A DNA stretch of 26,063 nucleotides from Conidiobolus incongruus B7586 (lineage: Eukaryota; Entomophthoromycota; Entomophthoromycetes; Entomophthorales; Conidiobolaceae). Below, piece after piece: positions 9,681 to 20,645 of the stretch. A program made the position numbers and the translations under genes. The notes under the pieces were generated by a model. That model ran no database searches and was not told the DNA's origin. It was given only the letters and a program-made list of their open reading frames with translations. Position 1 is the stretch's first letter. Every line of letters starts with the position of its first letter. The stretch spans positions 1 to 26,063 of the forward strand of contig JNEM01014635.1 in the NCBI GenBank assembly GCA_000697335.1, given 5' to 3'.

Positions 9681-11374
9681 AATTTATTTGGTGTGAAGAG
9701 AATAAATTATTGATCTTATTATTTAACTATATGAGTTTAAATGATTTATTTTAAATTAAAATGATTACAAAACATTCGATTATATTTAATATGAACTAAA
9801 TATTTTATTTAATAATTTGTTTATACTCAAGTTAATTAAAATTTTATTCTATTGTATTAATCTCAAAACTTTTTAAAATCTTATAATTGAACTAACTAAT
9901 TGATTTAAGTTCATAACAGTGAATAACATATCTCAACTGTCAAAATTTTAATTAGTATTTTAAAATCACTCAAATTTATATTTAAAAATATTGAGTCAAT
10001 TGTGATATTATAATTTGTGAAATTCAAATTATTATCGTCACATTTATCAGAAGTTTTTGTATTATATCATAATATCAAATTCGATCGTTACATATTAGCA
10101 AATATAACTCAAGTATTAAATCATTACAAATCTAATTTACAATTGTATATTGCCAAGCGTTGGTTAATAAGATGTGATGATTTTTAGAATATTAAAAATG
10201 ATATATTAATCAACAGAATTTCATAATTTTTAGATTTTATCAACTCATTTTTCTTACTTTTAACATTTTAAATATCAATATATCAACACTAATTGAAGGA
10301 ATTTCGATAAAATTGTTATAGGATAAATTCATGAATTGTTTTTTATGAACCTTGAATATGAAAAATTATATATTTAATATTAAAATTTCATTTTATCAAA
10401 TCAATATTAATTTTTTTTTATTTAAATTAGATACAAATAAACTTAATATAATAAGTTTCAATACTATTATATACACATATATATATATATATATATATTC
10501 AACGTTTCAATCATCTATATATAATTATTTGATTTGAATATATAATAATGCTTATTATATAAGAATTGATTTCATAATATATTTGATATTTTATTATATT
10601 CATTAATTTTTTTTGAAAAATAAAAAAATTTCAGGTTGATTTTAATGTATAATGTAGATAAATATGAAATAATCATTTTTGATAATATATTGCAATAGAA
10701 TGGTAGATAATATAATGTAATAATACACCTTTGAAATTTTAATCTTGCCAGTTGCACTTAAATTATCAATTATATTTCATTTCAATAATAAAAATGATCA
10801 TTGATAACGTAATATTTATATTTATATTAATTATTGAATGAAATAGAATTAAGAACAAATTGACGCTAGTAAAAGAATGACTAAAATATATTTAGTTATT
10901 ATATTGATAAGAATTCAGTCAAAATATAATATAAATTAATATATAACATATGATAAATTTCAGCTATTATAAAAAATTGTTGATTTTTGAAGCCACTTTT
11001 AACTGAATTGTAATTATTATCTATTAATAAATTCTTAAGTGACAAACATTGTAATAAGAAATCATATATATGTCGAATAATATTTTTGATTATAAATAGT
11101 ATAATTGCTATTATTAAAAGTATGTACCAATATTGGTTTTTATTAGATTTGTGCTATAAATATAAGAATCGTTACTACTGAATAAGTATTCTAGAGATTA
11201 TTATTAGAATTCATTAATGGAAATTGATACAAGGAAATTTAATTTCTTTGATAAATCATCAATTGCCCAATCCCATTAATTTTTTTCAATTTATACAAAA
11301 TGAATAAAAGGGGTTTCAGTTAATATTGAATTCATTAAATTATTCAAATTACAACTAATAATTACAAAAATACA
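9681..11374. other. AT-rich intergenic tract
   Basis: Nothing beyond A/T-rich sequence and an (AT)n run at 10476-10498 was recognised. Short open frames here have no coding character. The 3' end is the promoter side of GOT1, with a weak AATAAAAG word near 11303. Confidence 0.6.
10476..10498. repeat. (AT)n microsatellite
   Basis: About eleven uninterrupted AT units. Confidence 0.85.
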
Positions 11375-11788
11375 ATGTGGTTGTCAGATACACAAAAAAT
11401 AGGCGTTGGACTTACATCATTCGGAGTATTCTTCATGTTTTTAGGTGTTCCTCTCTTCGACAGCGGCTTAATCGTCATCGGTAATCTGTTATTCCTAGCT
11501 GGAATCAGTGCTATTATGGGTTTCGACAGAACTATAGTATTCTTCAGTAGAAGAGACCGTCTCAAGGGGACTATTTGCTTCGCACTCGGTATTTTCCTCC
11601 TCTTTATTACCTGGGCTCCAATCGGCTTTATTGTCGAATTCTTCGGGTTTATTAATCTGTTTGGTGACTTCTTCCCAATGATTGTGAACTTTTTGAGAAG
11701 TTTACCTTTTATTGGAACTCTCCTCAACTTACCGGGTGTCTCTAGAATTGTCGACCAGTTCGCAGGTCCTAGACAGAGTCCTGTTTAA
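11375..11788 (+). CDS. GOT1: GOT1: Golgi transport protein, Got1/Sft2 family
   Basis: 137 codons, no intron, essentially the same length as yeast Got1 and human GOLT1B. Four membrane helices are visible: about residues 7-27, 29-48, 65-90 and 92-112. The family hallmarks are present in order: the MWLSDTQKIGVGL start with GVFFMFLG, then GNLLFLAG, the cytosolic loop GFDRTIVFFSRRDRLKG (49-65), then a helix with APIGFIVEFFGF and the LPFIGTLLNLPG segment near the end. Family members are small tetraspanning proteins of ER and early Golgi membranes that assist vesicle traffic and are found on COPII vesicles. The gene stands alone, more than 1.6 kb from the nearest other gene. Its codons are much richer in G and C than the flanks. 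Confidence 0.95.
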   Translation: MWLSDTQKIGVGLTSFGVFFMFLGVPLFDSGLIVIGNLLFLAGISAIMGFDRTIVFFSRRDRLKGTICFALGIFLLFITWAPIGFIVEFFGFINLFGDFFPMIVNFLRSLPFIGTLLNLPGVSRIVDQFAGPRQSPV

Positions 11789-12731
11789 TTTTTGTTTTTG
11801 AATTTAAACAAATTAAAATCAAATTTTACTAATTACTGTTTTTTTAATTTTTATTGGAATAATTAACCACTTTTAAAGTTTTTTATTGCGTGGCATATTA
11901 TGATTGGATACAATTTAGTAAAAACATATTTTTAAGTTCTTAAAAAGGCTTTTTTGCTTTTGAATATTCAATATATGATTTTTAAAACATCTATATTCTA
12001 TTTGTATTTAATATTTGATATCCTTTTCAAAATTAATAATTATAGTATTTAATTAATAGAATTTTTGACTCAATTATTTTCACCGCCTATAAATTATTCA
12101 CCAACTTTTAAAAATTTTATATATTACTCAATTTTATTTTTAATATATCAGTCAACTATATATTATTTATTAGGTTTAAAACTTAGGATTTAACGTTGAC
12201 ATATACTTATTTTTTTACTAATTAATGAAATTTGACTCAGTGCAAAATCTTAATCAAAATTGATTTATTTCATTGATATAATTATTAAGGTATTTATTAT
12301 TAAATTTTAATATATCACTCAATGAAATATGAGCATTCTAATTATATTATATAAATTATGATCTGAATAGTAATATATCCAATTTTTTGTAAAATATATT
12401 CTCAGAATATTTTTAATAGCAAACCTAAGTCTGGCAATATACTATTAATTATATAGATTGATATAAATTTTCAATGTTGCATTTGTTATTAAATTTCAAT
12501 ATGATTTATACCAGGTGTGTAAAAATTCCATTTATTGATTTTGATAATTGGATACATTTTTAAGGTAATATAGTTTGAAAAATATTATTTTATCATATAA
12601 CCTTGTTTAATAATAATTTTTTAAATGGTTAAAATCTATTGGAAAATTTAATTTTTTAACCATGATATAGACCAAAAATTTTCTGGATAATATTATTATA
12701 TAGGAATCTGATCACACCATTTTAAGAATTA

Positions 12732-12778
12732 ATATATATATATATATATATATATTTGCTTGTGTGTGCATGTGTGCG
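12732..12778. repeat. Compound microsatellite (TA)n then TG-rich
   Basis: Twelve TA units (12732-12755) followed after a few bases by a broken TG/TGTGTGC run to about 12778. Confidence 0.8.
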
Positions 12779-13037
12779 TAAATATAATAAACCTTAAATA
12801 TTTTATTTAATAATGATCACTATAACTATAAAATGACTTTTCAGAATTATCAATGTATAAATAATTTTCAACTATATTTTTTTAAAAATTCCTGTAATTT
12901 GAATGTTCAGATAGTTAATGTGATTTAAATTTAATTATTAACAAACCAATAAATGAATATACGTTCATTATTAAACATTAGTATTCTTATATATAGAATA
13001 TTAGGTTTATTTATTTTAGAATATCGATTAAACTAAT

Positions 13038-13415
13038 ATGTTTGCCAAGTTTCCAAAAACTAGGTATTGGATTAATATTATTAGAATTGAGTTAAATGCT
13101 ATTAGATATACTCATTATGATTTCAAATACGATAATTACTAGGAATCTGGTAGCATTAGTTATATTGATTATATTGATAGAATATCCATAAATCTCAAGG
13201 TGTTTGTTAGAAGGAATGGTCTCAATTGCATTGTTTATTTGTCTCTTGGAATCTAGATGCTATGCCTAACAAGAGCTCTTATTGACCTAGCTGTCAAGTT
13301 GTTTAAATTGCCAGCTCATTTGGTGTTATTTTTTCCAACTGTTTTTAATATCATCAAGCGTTTCATATTTGGAATATTTCTTAATCTACACTATATTTCT
13401 ATGATTATCAATTAG
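13038..13415 (+). pseudogene. Coding-like patch, probably a decayed or intron-split unidentified gene
   Basis: One frame runs from an ATG at 13038 to a stop at 13413-13415 (126 codons), broken twice inside. Both breaks sit at acceptor-like CTAG words. The second can be removed as a 57-nt intron with GTGTTT...TCTAG ends (13200-13256), which keeps the frame. The 3' portion would encode a basic, hydrophobic peptide (MLCLTRALIDLAVKLFKLPA and on). GC is clearly higher than in the flanks. No family is recognised and the first break is not cleanly explained by splicing, so a relic is as likely as a gene. Confidence 0.25.
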
Positions 13416-14045
13416 CAAACTAGACTTAGGAAATCCGAAATTTAATCATTTTCACTCAATAAACATTTCATGTTTGAAAGTGATTGGTTAATTTATATTA
13501 AAAAATTGAAATAAATTTACGATTGGTTTAGAATTTTTAGAACATGTATGACAATTAAATTCAAAAATAAGGTTTACTGATTTTTTGTTGTTTGTATTAG
13601 TCAAAACATTATTTTATTTTCAAATGTCCTGTCATTGAATAAAACCAAAAATTACAAATTATAATCATTATGAAATATCTGAACTAATATTAAATTCATG
13701 AATTGACTATACTAAATACATTTTTCATCCTATATAAAATTAAATTAATAGATATCATACTATATTATATACACCGGACTGATATTGATTCGAGTGCGAG
13801 GAATGGTATTCAAATTATATAATCTTGGTCAAAGTGTTCCTAGGATGAAAATGTTTTTTAAGATAAATAGATATATAATTTAATATTAAGTGTATCAGAG
13901 ATTTTATTTAATTATTAATATAGCTTGATGATTATTTTATTTAATTGGCAATTGACAATGACTTAGAAATATTTTTGTGTAGAAAAATAGTTGAATAAAC
14001 TCGGTTTTTGAATTTTGATATATTTATTTTTAGCACCTTGTAATT

Positions 14046-14050
<5 letters not shown>

Positions 14051-14103
<53 letters not shown>
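14051..14103. repeat. (TAA)n microsatellite
   Basis: About seventeen perfect trinucleotide units, the longest simple repeat in the window and likely to vary in length between isolates. Confidence 0.95.
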
Positions 14104-15274
14104 TTATATATTTAGAATACTATGAATCCTTCATTTTGTAAAATATGATATAAAATATTGTAATATGAAGTTGTAAGTATGTTATGAGAATTTTTAAATA
14201 TAAGATTTAATATCAATAAAAATTAATAAATACGTGAAATCACAAGATTTGAAGTGATTTTATAAGCAATATTTTTATTCACATTAAACAATTCATTATT
14301 ACCAAATCCAGTCACATAAAATCGTAATATATATTCCTTTAACAAAGGGAAAAAAATAAATATAAAAAATATTATATATTATATATTATAAAATATTTAA
14401 AATCTGTTATGATAATCAATTCTTTAATAATAATTTCAATACCTTACTAAATTTTGAAATTTAATGAATTAATAGTACAAAATTATTATTGAAATAATAA
14501 GTTAAACATTTTTAATAATATTTGAATCAATTTAAAGTAGTTATTAATATAGTAATTTATAATTCATTATATACAAGTTTGTCAATTTGATAAACTGTGC
14601 AGAAAATTCTTAAATAATTTTACCGGTACAGTAAGTCAAGGTAAAGTATAATATAGGTTCGCAATTCAAAGAGGTCGTAATTCACAATAATATATACAGT
14701 CAATTGTTTTTGAAATATTTGAAACATATGTTTATTAGATTGTGATAATACCTTGAAATGTATATCTGAAACCTTGTTATTTGTAAATTCTTTGAAATTC
14801 GTCAATGAATCATTTTTTATTCACATATCCAATATTTTCATATGATCAGAATCAAATTACCCATATCGTGACCTTGTGTATTGTAATACTAAGATAAGTA
14901 AGCTATCGCTAGCAAATGATAATAAATAATAACTGCTAGTAAATTAAAATAATATTAGCTTAAGCATTCAATGACAAATATCAAATATTATACTCTAACA
15001 CATATTTATTCATAATAATGAACCATTGATTTATAGTATAGGAAATATTCATTAACCTAAAGTCTCAATGATAGCTTAGAATAATAATCTATAAATCTAG
15101 TGGATTGATCAATATAAATTGATAACAAAAAAACTCTTTTTCTCATTTAAATGGAGAGTTTTGCCTAGATAAGTCATATGTGGTGTAAAATCTTTACATC
15201 TGAGTGCACCATACATTTTGATCCAAGGTGGAGTGCTTAATTATAATTTCATCATCCGAAATATATTTGACCTC

Positions 15275-15310
15275 ATTCGATAATTCAGTATTTCAAGATA
15301 GGTATATAAA
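15275..15310 (+). promoter_or_regulatory. Promoter of first DPP V gene: ATTCGATAATT box plus TATA box
   Basis: ATTCGATAATT (15275-15285) starts 28 bases before TATATAAA (15303-15310), which starts 53 bases before the ATG. The second protease gene has the same 11-base word at the same 28-base distance. The word contains CGATAA, which fits the HGATAR consensus of fungal GATA factors that control nitrogen-regulated secreted proteases; that link is inference. Confidence 0.6.
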
Positions 15311-15355
15311 GACGCTAGAGATAGCTGAAACCAAAGGCTTAACTAATTTTTCAAA

Positions 15356-17386
15356 ATGTTGTCAGCCACTTTAGTGCTCTTGGGCACTGTTTTGGGTGCT
15401 CGTTACCATACAATTTATCCCGAGCCTAACAGCAACAATACCAATCCCTTAACCCCTGAACGTCTTCTTGAATTGACCATTTTAGGTACTCCCAAGGCCA
15501 ATCCCAAGGGTGATACTTTCTTCTTTACCAGTCGAGAATATTTCCCTTCCGTGGATAAATCTATTACCAGTGTCCTCACCCGAGGTGTCAATGACAATAC
15601 TATTACCAATCATACCAGTATTATTGGTAAACCTATCAGCAATGCTTTATGGTTAGATAATGATACCATATTATTCACTCAGAAAACCGCTATTCTTTCT
15701 TACAATGTTCGTCAAAAGCAACCTCCAAAGGTTTGGTACAATGGTACACTTACTATCAACAGTTTCAAGTACCAGGCAAATGCCAATGCTTTGATCTTTG
15801 CCAGTGATGTTGACTTCCCTGATCCTGATAAGAGATTCGACTCTGCTTTGGTTTATGATGAGTTATTGATGAGACATTGGGATCATTGGAATACTAGAGC
15901 CAAATCCCACTTATTCACTTTGACCATCACTCCCTCTGGTAAGTTTATTGGAGAACCTAAGGATCTTCTTAAGGGTACTCCTCTTGAGTCTCCTGTTGAA
16001 TACTCTGGAGGTCCAGGTGATTATGTCATCTCTCCTGATGGCAAATTGGTTGCCTTTGGTGCCAAGAAACCTGGTCGCGATCAAGCTTGGGAAACTGAAC
16101 AAAATATTCATTTGGTTCCCTTTGACGGATCTGGTCCTATCGTTGATTTGACTACTGATAACCAAGGTGCCGCTACAGCTCCTCTCTTCTCCCCCGATGG
16201 TAAATACTTGTCCTGGTTACAAATGGCCCGCAGAGCCTACGAATCTGACCGTAATGATATCATCTTATATGATATTCAAGCCAAGACTAAGAAGGAAATT
16301 GCTCACAACTGGAACCGTACTCCAAACAGCCAATACTGGACTCTCGATTCTTCTAAATTGTTAATCATTGCTGATGATGAAGGTAAAGGTAAATTGTTCT
16401 CTGTTGATATCAAATCCGAAGAAGTTACCAGATACAACACTCCCCACACTGTTACCTCTGTCTCTCCCATTGATACCAAGACTTTACTCTTGACTATCAG
16501 CTCTTTCGGTCACCCCAACGAAATTTTCACTTTGAGCACTGATGGAAAGGATCTCAAGCAATTGACAGATGTAAACTCTGAAAAACTCAAGGGTATTTAC
16601 CTTGCTGAGCCTGAAGAATTCTGGTTCACTGGTGCTTTGGGTGATGATGTTCAAGGTTGGTTATTGAAGCCTATCAACTTTGATCCTACCAAGAAATACC
16701 CTGTTGCCGTTATTATCCACGGTGGTCCTCAATCTAGCTACAATGATCGCTTCTTCACCTACCACAATTTCAATCTCCATGCCTCTGCTGGTCAAATCGT
16801 TGTCACCATTAACTATCATGCCTCCAAGGGCTTCGGCCAAAAGTTTGTTGATAGTGTCAATTTGCAATGGGCTGGATATCCTATTGAAGATCATCACAAG
16901 GGCTTGGATTACTTAATTGCCAAGTACCCTTGGTTTGATGGTAGTCGTGTCTGTACTGCCGGTACCTCTATGGGTGGTTACTACGGTAACTGGTTCAACG
17001 GCCACACCAAGCGCTTCAAGTGTATTATCCAAGCTAACGGCATGTTTGATGGCCCTCACTGGTACTACACCACTGATGAAAAATGGTTCCCTGAATATGA
17101 TAACGGTGGTACTCCCTATGACAAGAACACTGTCTATGATAAATGGAGTCCTTCCAACGCCATTGCCAACTGGACTACCCCTACTCTCGTTGTCCAAGGT
17201 GGTAAGGACTACCGTATCGACACTTCTGAAGCATTAGCTACTTTCACCGCCCTCCAAAGAAAGGGTATTCCCTCCAGATTACTCTTCTTCCCCACCGAAT
17301 CCCACGGTGTTGGTGGTTTAGCTAATCTCATCAGATTTGCTAACGAAACTGTCGGCTGGATTTCTAAGTGGACCGCTCAAAATTAA
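15356..17386 (+). CDS. Secreted dipeptidyl-peptidase V (S9 prolyl oligopeptidase family), copy A
   Basis: 676 codons, no intron. Residues 1-15 (MLSATLVLLGTVLGA) form a signal peptide. A beta-propeller-type N-terminal domain runs to about residue 420, with SPDGK-type propeller strands near 225 and 280. An alpha/beta-hydrolase domain follows, with HGGPQSS at 455-461 forming the oxyanion region. The catalytic triad is Ser538 in GTSMGG, Asp618 in GGKDYRID and His650 in ESHGVGG; all are intact. Several Asn-x-Ser/Thr sites suggest N-glycosylation. Length and layout match fungal DPP V (about 700 residues), which removes dipeptides from peptide N-termini outside the cell. Fungi use it for protein digestion, and it is a known antigen in pathogenic and allergenic moulds. 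The downstream gene at 20646 is a paralogue with about 90% identical residues by hand count (about 65 differences). Confidence 0.95.
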   Translation: MLSATLVLLGTVLGARYHTIYPEPNSNNTNPLTPERLLELTILGTPKANPKGDTFFFTSREYFPSVDKSITSVLTRGVNDNTITNHTSIIGKPISNALWLDNDTILFTQKTAILSYNVRQKQPPKVWYNGTLTINSFKYQANANALIFASDVDFPDPDKRFDSALVYDELLMRHWDHWNTRAKSHLFTLTITPSGKFIGEPKDLLKGTPLESPVEYSGGPGDYVISPDGKLVAFGAKKPGRDQAWETEQNIHLVPFDGSGPIVDLTTDNQGAATAPLFSPDGKYLSWLQMARRAYESDRNDIILYDIQAKTKKEIAHNWNRTPNSQYWTLDSSKLLIIADDEGKGKLFSVDIKSEEVTRYNTPHTVTSVSPIDTKTLLLTISSFGHPNEIFTLSTDGKDLKQLTDVNSEKLKGIYLAEPEEFWFTGALGDDVQGWLLKPINFDPTKKYPVAVIIHGGPQSSYNDRFFTYHNFNLHASAGQIVVTINYHASKGFGQKFVDSVNLQWAGYPIEDHHKGLDYLIAKYPWFDGSRVCTAGTSMGGYYGNWFNGHTKRFKCIIQANGMFDGPHWYYTTDEKWFPEYDNGGTPYDKNTVYDKWSPSNAIANWTTPTLVVQGGKDYRIDTSEALATFTALQRKGIPSRLLFFPTESHGVGGLANLIRFANETVGWISKWTAQN

Positions 17387-20300
17387 ATTATTTAATATAA
17401 AATACTAAGATAATAAAATTTATTTAATATAATGATAATATATTTTTTATTTAATATAGAAAAGAAATGAAAATAGCAGCATTTGTTTAAATATATCATT
17501 TTAATTGCTATTTTATATATTGAAATAATACATATACTAATATTTTAATATTAAATAATACAATTAATGTAGTTACAGTTAATATGATATTCTTCTTGGG
17601 TTGCTTACACAATATTTAATAATGTTAATTTTTTTGTAAAAATTTAGGTAAAATTTGATTAAATTATTAAATTTAATTTCAATCCAAATTAATTTCTAAT
17701 CATACAATTCTAGTCTATTTGAAATACACAATATTATCCTATTGAATTCGAGATTTAATGTAAATATGCGTTATTTCAGCTATGATATTTTTTCACGATG
17801 CTTCAGGATAATATTTAAATATAAACTAAAAAACCATAATGCATAATTTGATTAGTATTTATTTTGAATTTTAATGATCAAAAACATTCTCATTGCTCAG
17901 GTTGTGGTTCAAAATTTATATCTGTAAAATGCATCAAATATTAATTACTAGTACAAAAAATCTTCTAGATTAAGATATCCGGATTTAAATATATGGTTGT
18001 TCTATTTTTAATTAATTGGGTACACTAATTTATAGTTTTTTGATAAGTTATACATTCAAATACTTTTGATTTTATAAGTCCAATGATTGATATATTTGAA
18101 GACTACAAATTAATTGTATCAATACCAAATTTTTAATAGATTGTGTTGAAAATAATTAATCTGATGTATAAATGTCGGCTTTTATATGTTCCAGAGTTGA
18201 TACTATGATCTCTTTAGTTGCATTGTTCATTTCCAATTAAATAATTAGCCGTAATTGTAAATATCGAATATAAATATTTAGCTGGTAAAAACATTCACTT
18301 AAATAATGCTTATTCAATATATTTAATAATTATCTATGGAATTTTTAAATCTTTTCTATTATAAAATACTTATTTACTATTTGTTTTTCCATTTTTATAT
18401 TGTATTATTAATATGATATATTTAAAATTATACTTCGAACTGAACGCTGTTAGGAAATCCAAAGGATTTACACTTAAAATTATATATTATTGAAAAGAAT
18501 TAATCAATTTTTCTTATAATCTATTGGATATAGCCAAACTAAATTAGCAATATTATATGTTGTGTCTAGTTATTCTTAAAAATACATTTATTATTATACA
18601 AATGAAGATATTAATAACAGATAATCAAACTTTGGATTAAGCTTACGAAATTGTTATCGTCTCTTATTACTAGAAATATCTTTCCCTATCAATATATATA
18701 CTCATTAGATATTTTAAAGAATAAACTTTTCATAAAATCTAATAATATGATCTATTTTTTAATTGAATGATTAGATCACTTGAATCAAGTATACAAGCTA
18801 GAATAATTATATTCAAGTTGCAAAATAATATTTTTTTAATACCATATTAGAATTTTGATAGTGAGGTTAATACAATCAGTTAAATCATATGATTCTATGG
18901 TTTCTTGTAGTAATTATAATTAAATCGGTTAAATTAAAAAGATGGTAAAATATTAATATTACTTTTTTTAAACTGTAATTTAATCATATGATATCCAAAT
19001 TATGTAAATAATTGGTGATATTTATGCATATTTGAATTGATAATGGCAATCAAATTGATCGATTTTTCATTTGTTGATTATTTTTGTGCTAACCTATTGA
19101 TTAATTGTTGCTATATAAAAAATAGTTAAAATTTACTCAATTAGCATATTGGGTGGAGTAACTTTAAATAAATATACGATTAAACATCATAAAAAACACT
19201 TATTTTTTCACTAATTTTCAATTGTGAAATAAATCTAATAATCATCTGATCAACTTTTAATTGTAATTCTTGACACATTATAAAATGATATCAATTTCAA
19301 AATTTGTAACTGAAAATGGGGATGAGAATAAATATATCAGTTAAAAAAGAAATTTATTTACATCGATACATCTCAGTAGTGTAATCATGATAATATTTAT
19401 TAGCCTAATTATTAATTATTAAATCAATCAGGAAAAACTTTTGGATAAAATATTATGTTTTGCGAAAATTCAAATAATATTCAAATCTTTATCAATAACA
19501 GAACAGAAACATTATGGTGATACATGCTAATGTATCTATGTCACGCTTACTCAAGTATCGTAGTATATAATAGCTTTGTAGTTATAAAAAACATATGTGA
19601 TGTTTAAGGGTGATATATATTCCAAATAATACATAAGTTGGATTAAATTGATGCAAATGATTGGAAATTACCAAAATATATAAAAATTGAAGAGAATAGT
19701 TTGGATATAAAAACTATAAATACAAGTATCATCGTATGTATTTTAAAGAAAAAAGGCAATATAATATATTCTTTAGATACTAAAATTTCATTTATTTTTC
19801 TGATTGTAGATTATTGATAATATTCTAATATCTTTTAGGATCAAATATATATATATGAATTTGAAAATGCTTGAATTGTAAAAGAATCTAGCTTTAGTAT
19901 CATATCATATAATTTTTTCCTAAAATAATTAATTATTATAAACATCATTTAAACCATCGAATTAACAAAATATATAGTGGATTCTACATCATCTAAATAA
20001 TTTTGATTAATTATTATAGTTTACTATTAATTCGAAACATTTTCCTAGATGTATTTAATATAAATTTATATTAAATAAATTATATTATTAAATGATGTCA
20101 AGAATATTATTGATATAAATTATTTATTTTTATAATTGTTAAATATGCAATAAATTCAAAATTAATTCAAATGATTTTTGCAATATTCTTTTAACCTCCA
20201 ACTTCGTTTCAATTGCTAAATAATAATTTATTTTCAATTTATTAACCAAGCTTAATGATAGGCTCGTGATTTTGTGTAGTATAGCATTAAATACTTATTG

Positions 20301-20565
20301 TATGATAAAATGATGAAATATTTTACATATTATAATTATAAATCAATTTATTATTCCAAATTTTTAGAAAAATACATTTTATAAAAATTTAATCACATCT
20401 ATTTAAGGTATTTAAATTAAAGAAATTTATCTAGTAAACCGGAAAAAATAAACTTTATAGATCATATGAAATATGTGATACTTTGGTATTCTAAAGGAAA
20501 ATTGAATTATGATATGAGCAGGAAAATGTGATATTATTCATGTAATTGACATATCATATGATCCA
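17387..20565. other. AT-rich spacer between the two protease genes
   Basis: About 3.2 kb of A/T-rich sequence with no recognisable gene, RNA or remnant of the neighbouring protease genes. Outside the promoter box I see no strong similarity between this spacer and the flank of the first copy, so the duplication is either old or its flanks have eroded quickly. Confidence 0.6.
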
Positions 20566-20600
20566 ATTCGATAATTTGGTAGTCAAAGCTTAATATAAAA
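20566..20600 (+). promoter_or_regulatory. Promoter of second DPP V gene: ATTCGATAATT box plus TATA box
   Basis: ATTCGATAATT (20566-20576) begins 28 bases before TATAAAA (20594-20600), which begins 52 bases before the ATG at 20646. Word and spacing match the promoter of the first copy although the surrounding upstream sequence is largely different. Confidence 0.6.
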
Positions 20601-20645
20601 GGATAATTCAGAGTTACAAACCTTCGAAGTTGATAAAATTTTAAA

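Larger units (their letters stand above)
11789..15274. other. AT-rich intergenic tract with microsatellites and one coding-like patch
   Basis: Mostly A/T sequence with no gene that I can support. It holds (TA)n at 12732-12755 next to a TG-rich run, (TAA)n at 14051-14103, and a GC-richer patch at 13038-13415 listed separately. Upstream of the protease gene, 15184-15198 is a short exact palindrome (TGTAAA/TTTACA, 3-base spacer), and 15167-15173 reads AGATAAG, a GATA-factor-type word. Confidence 0.6.
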
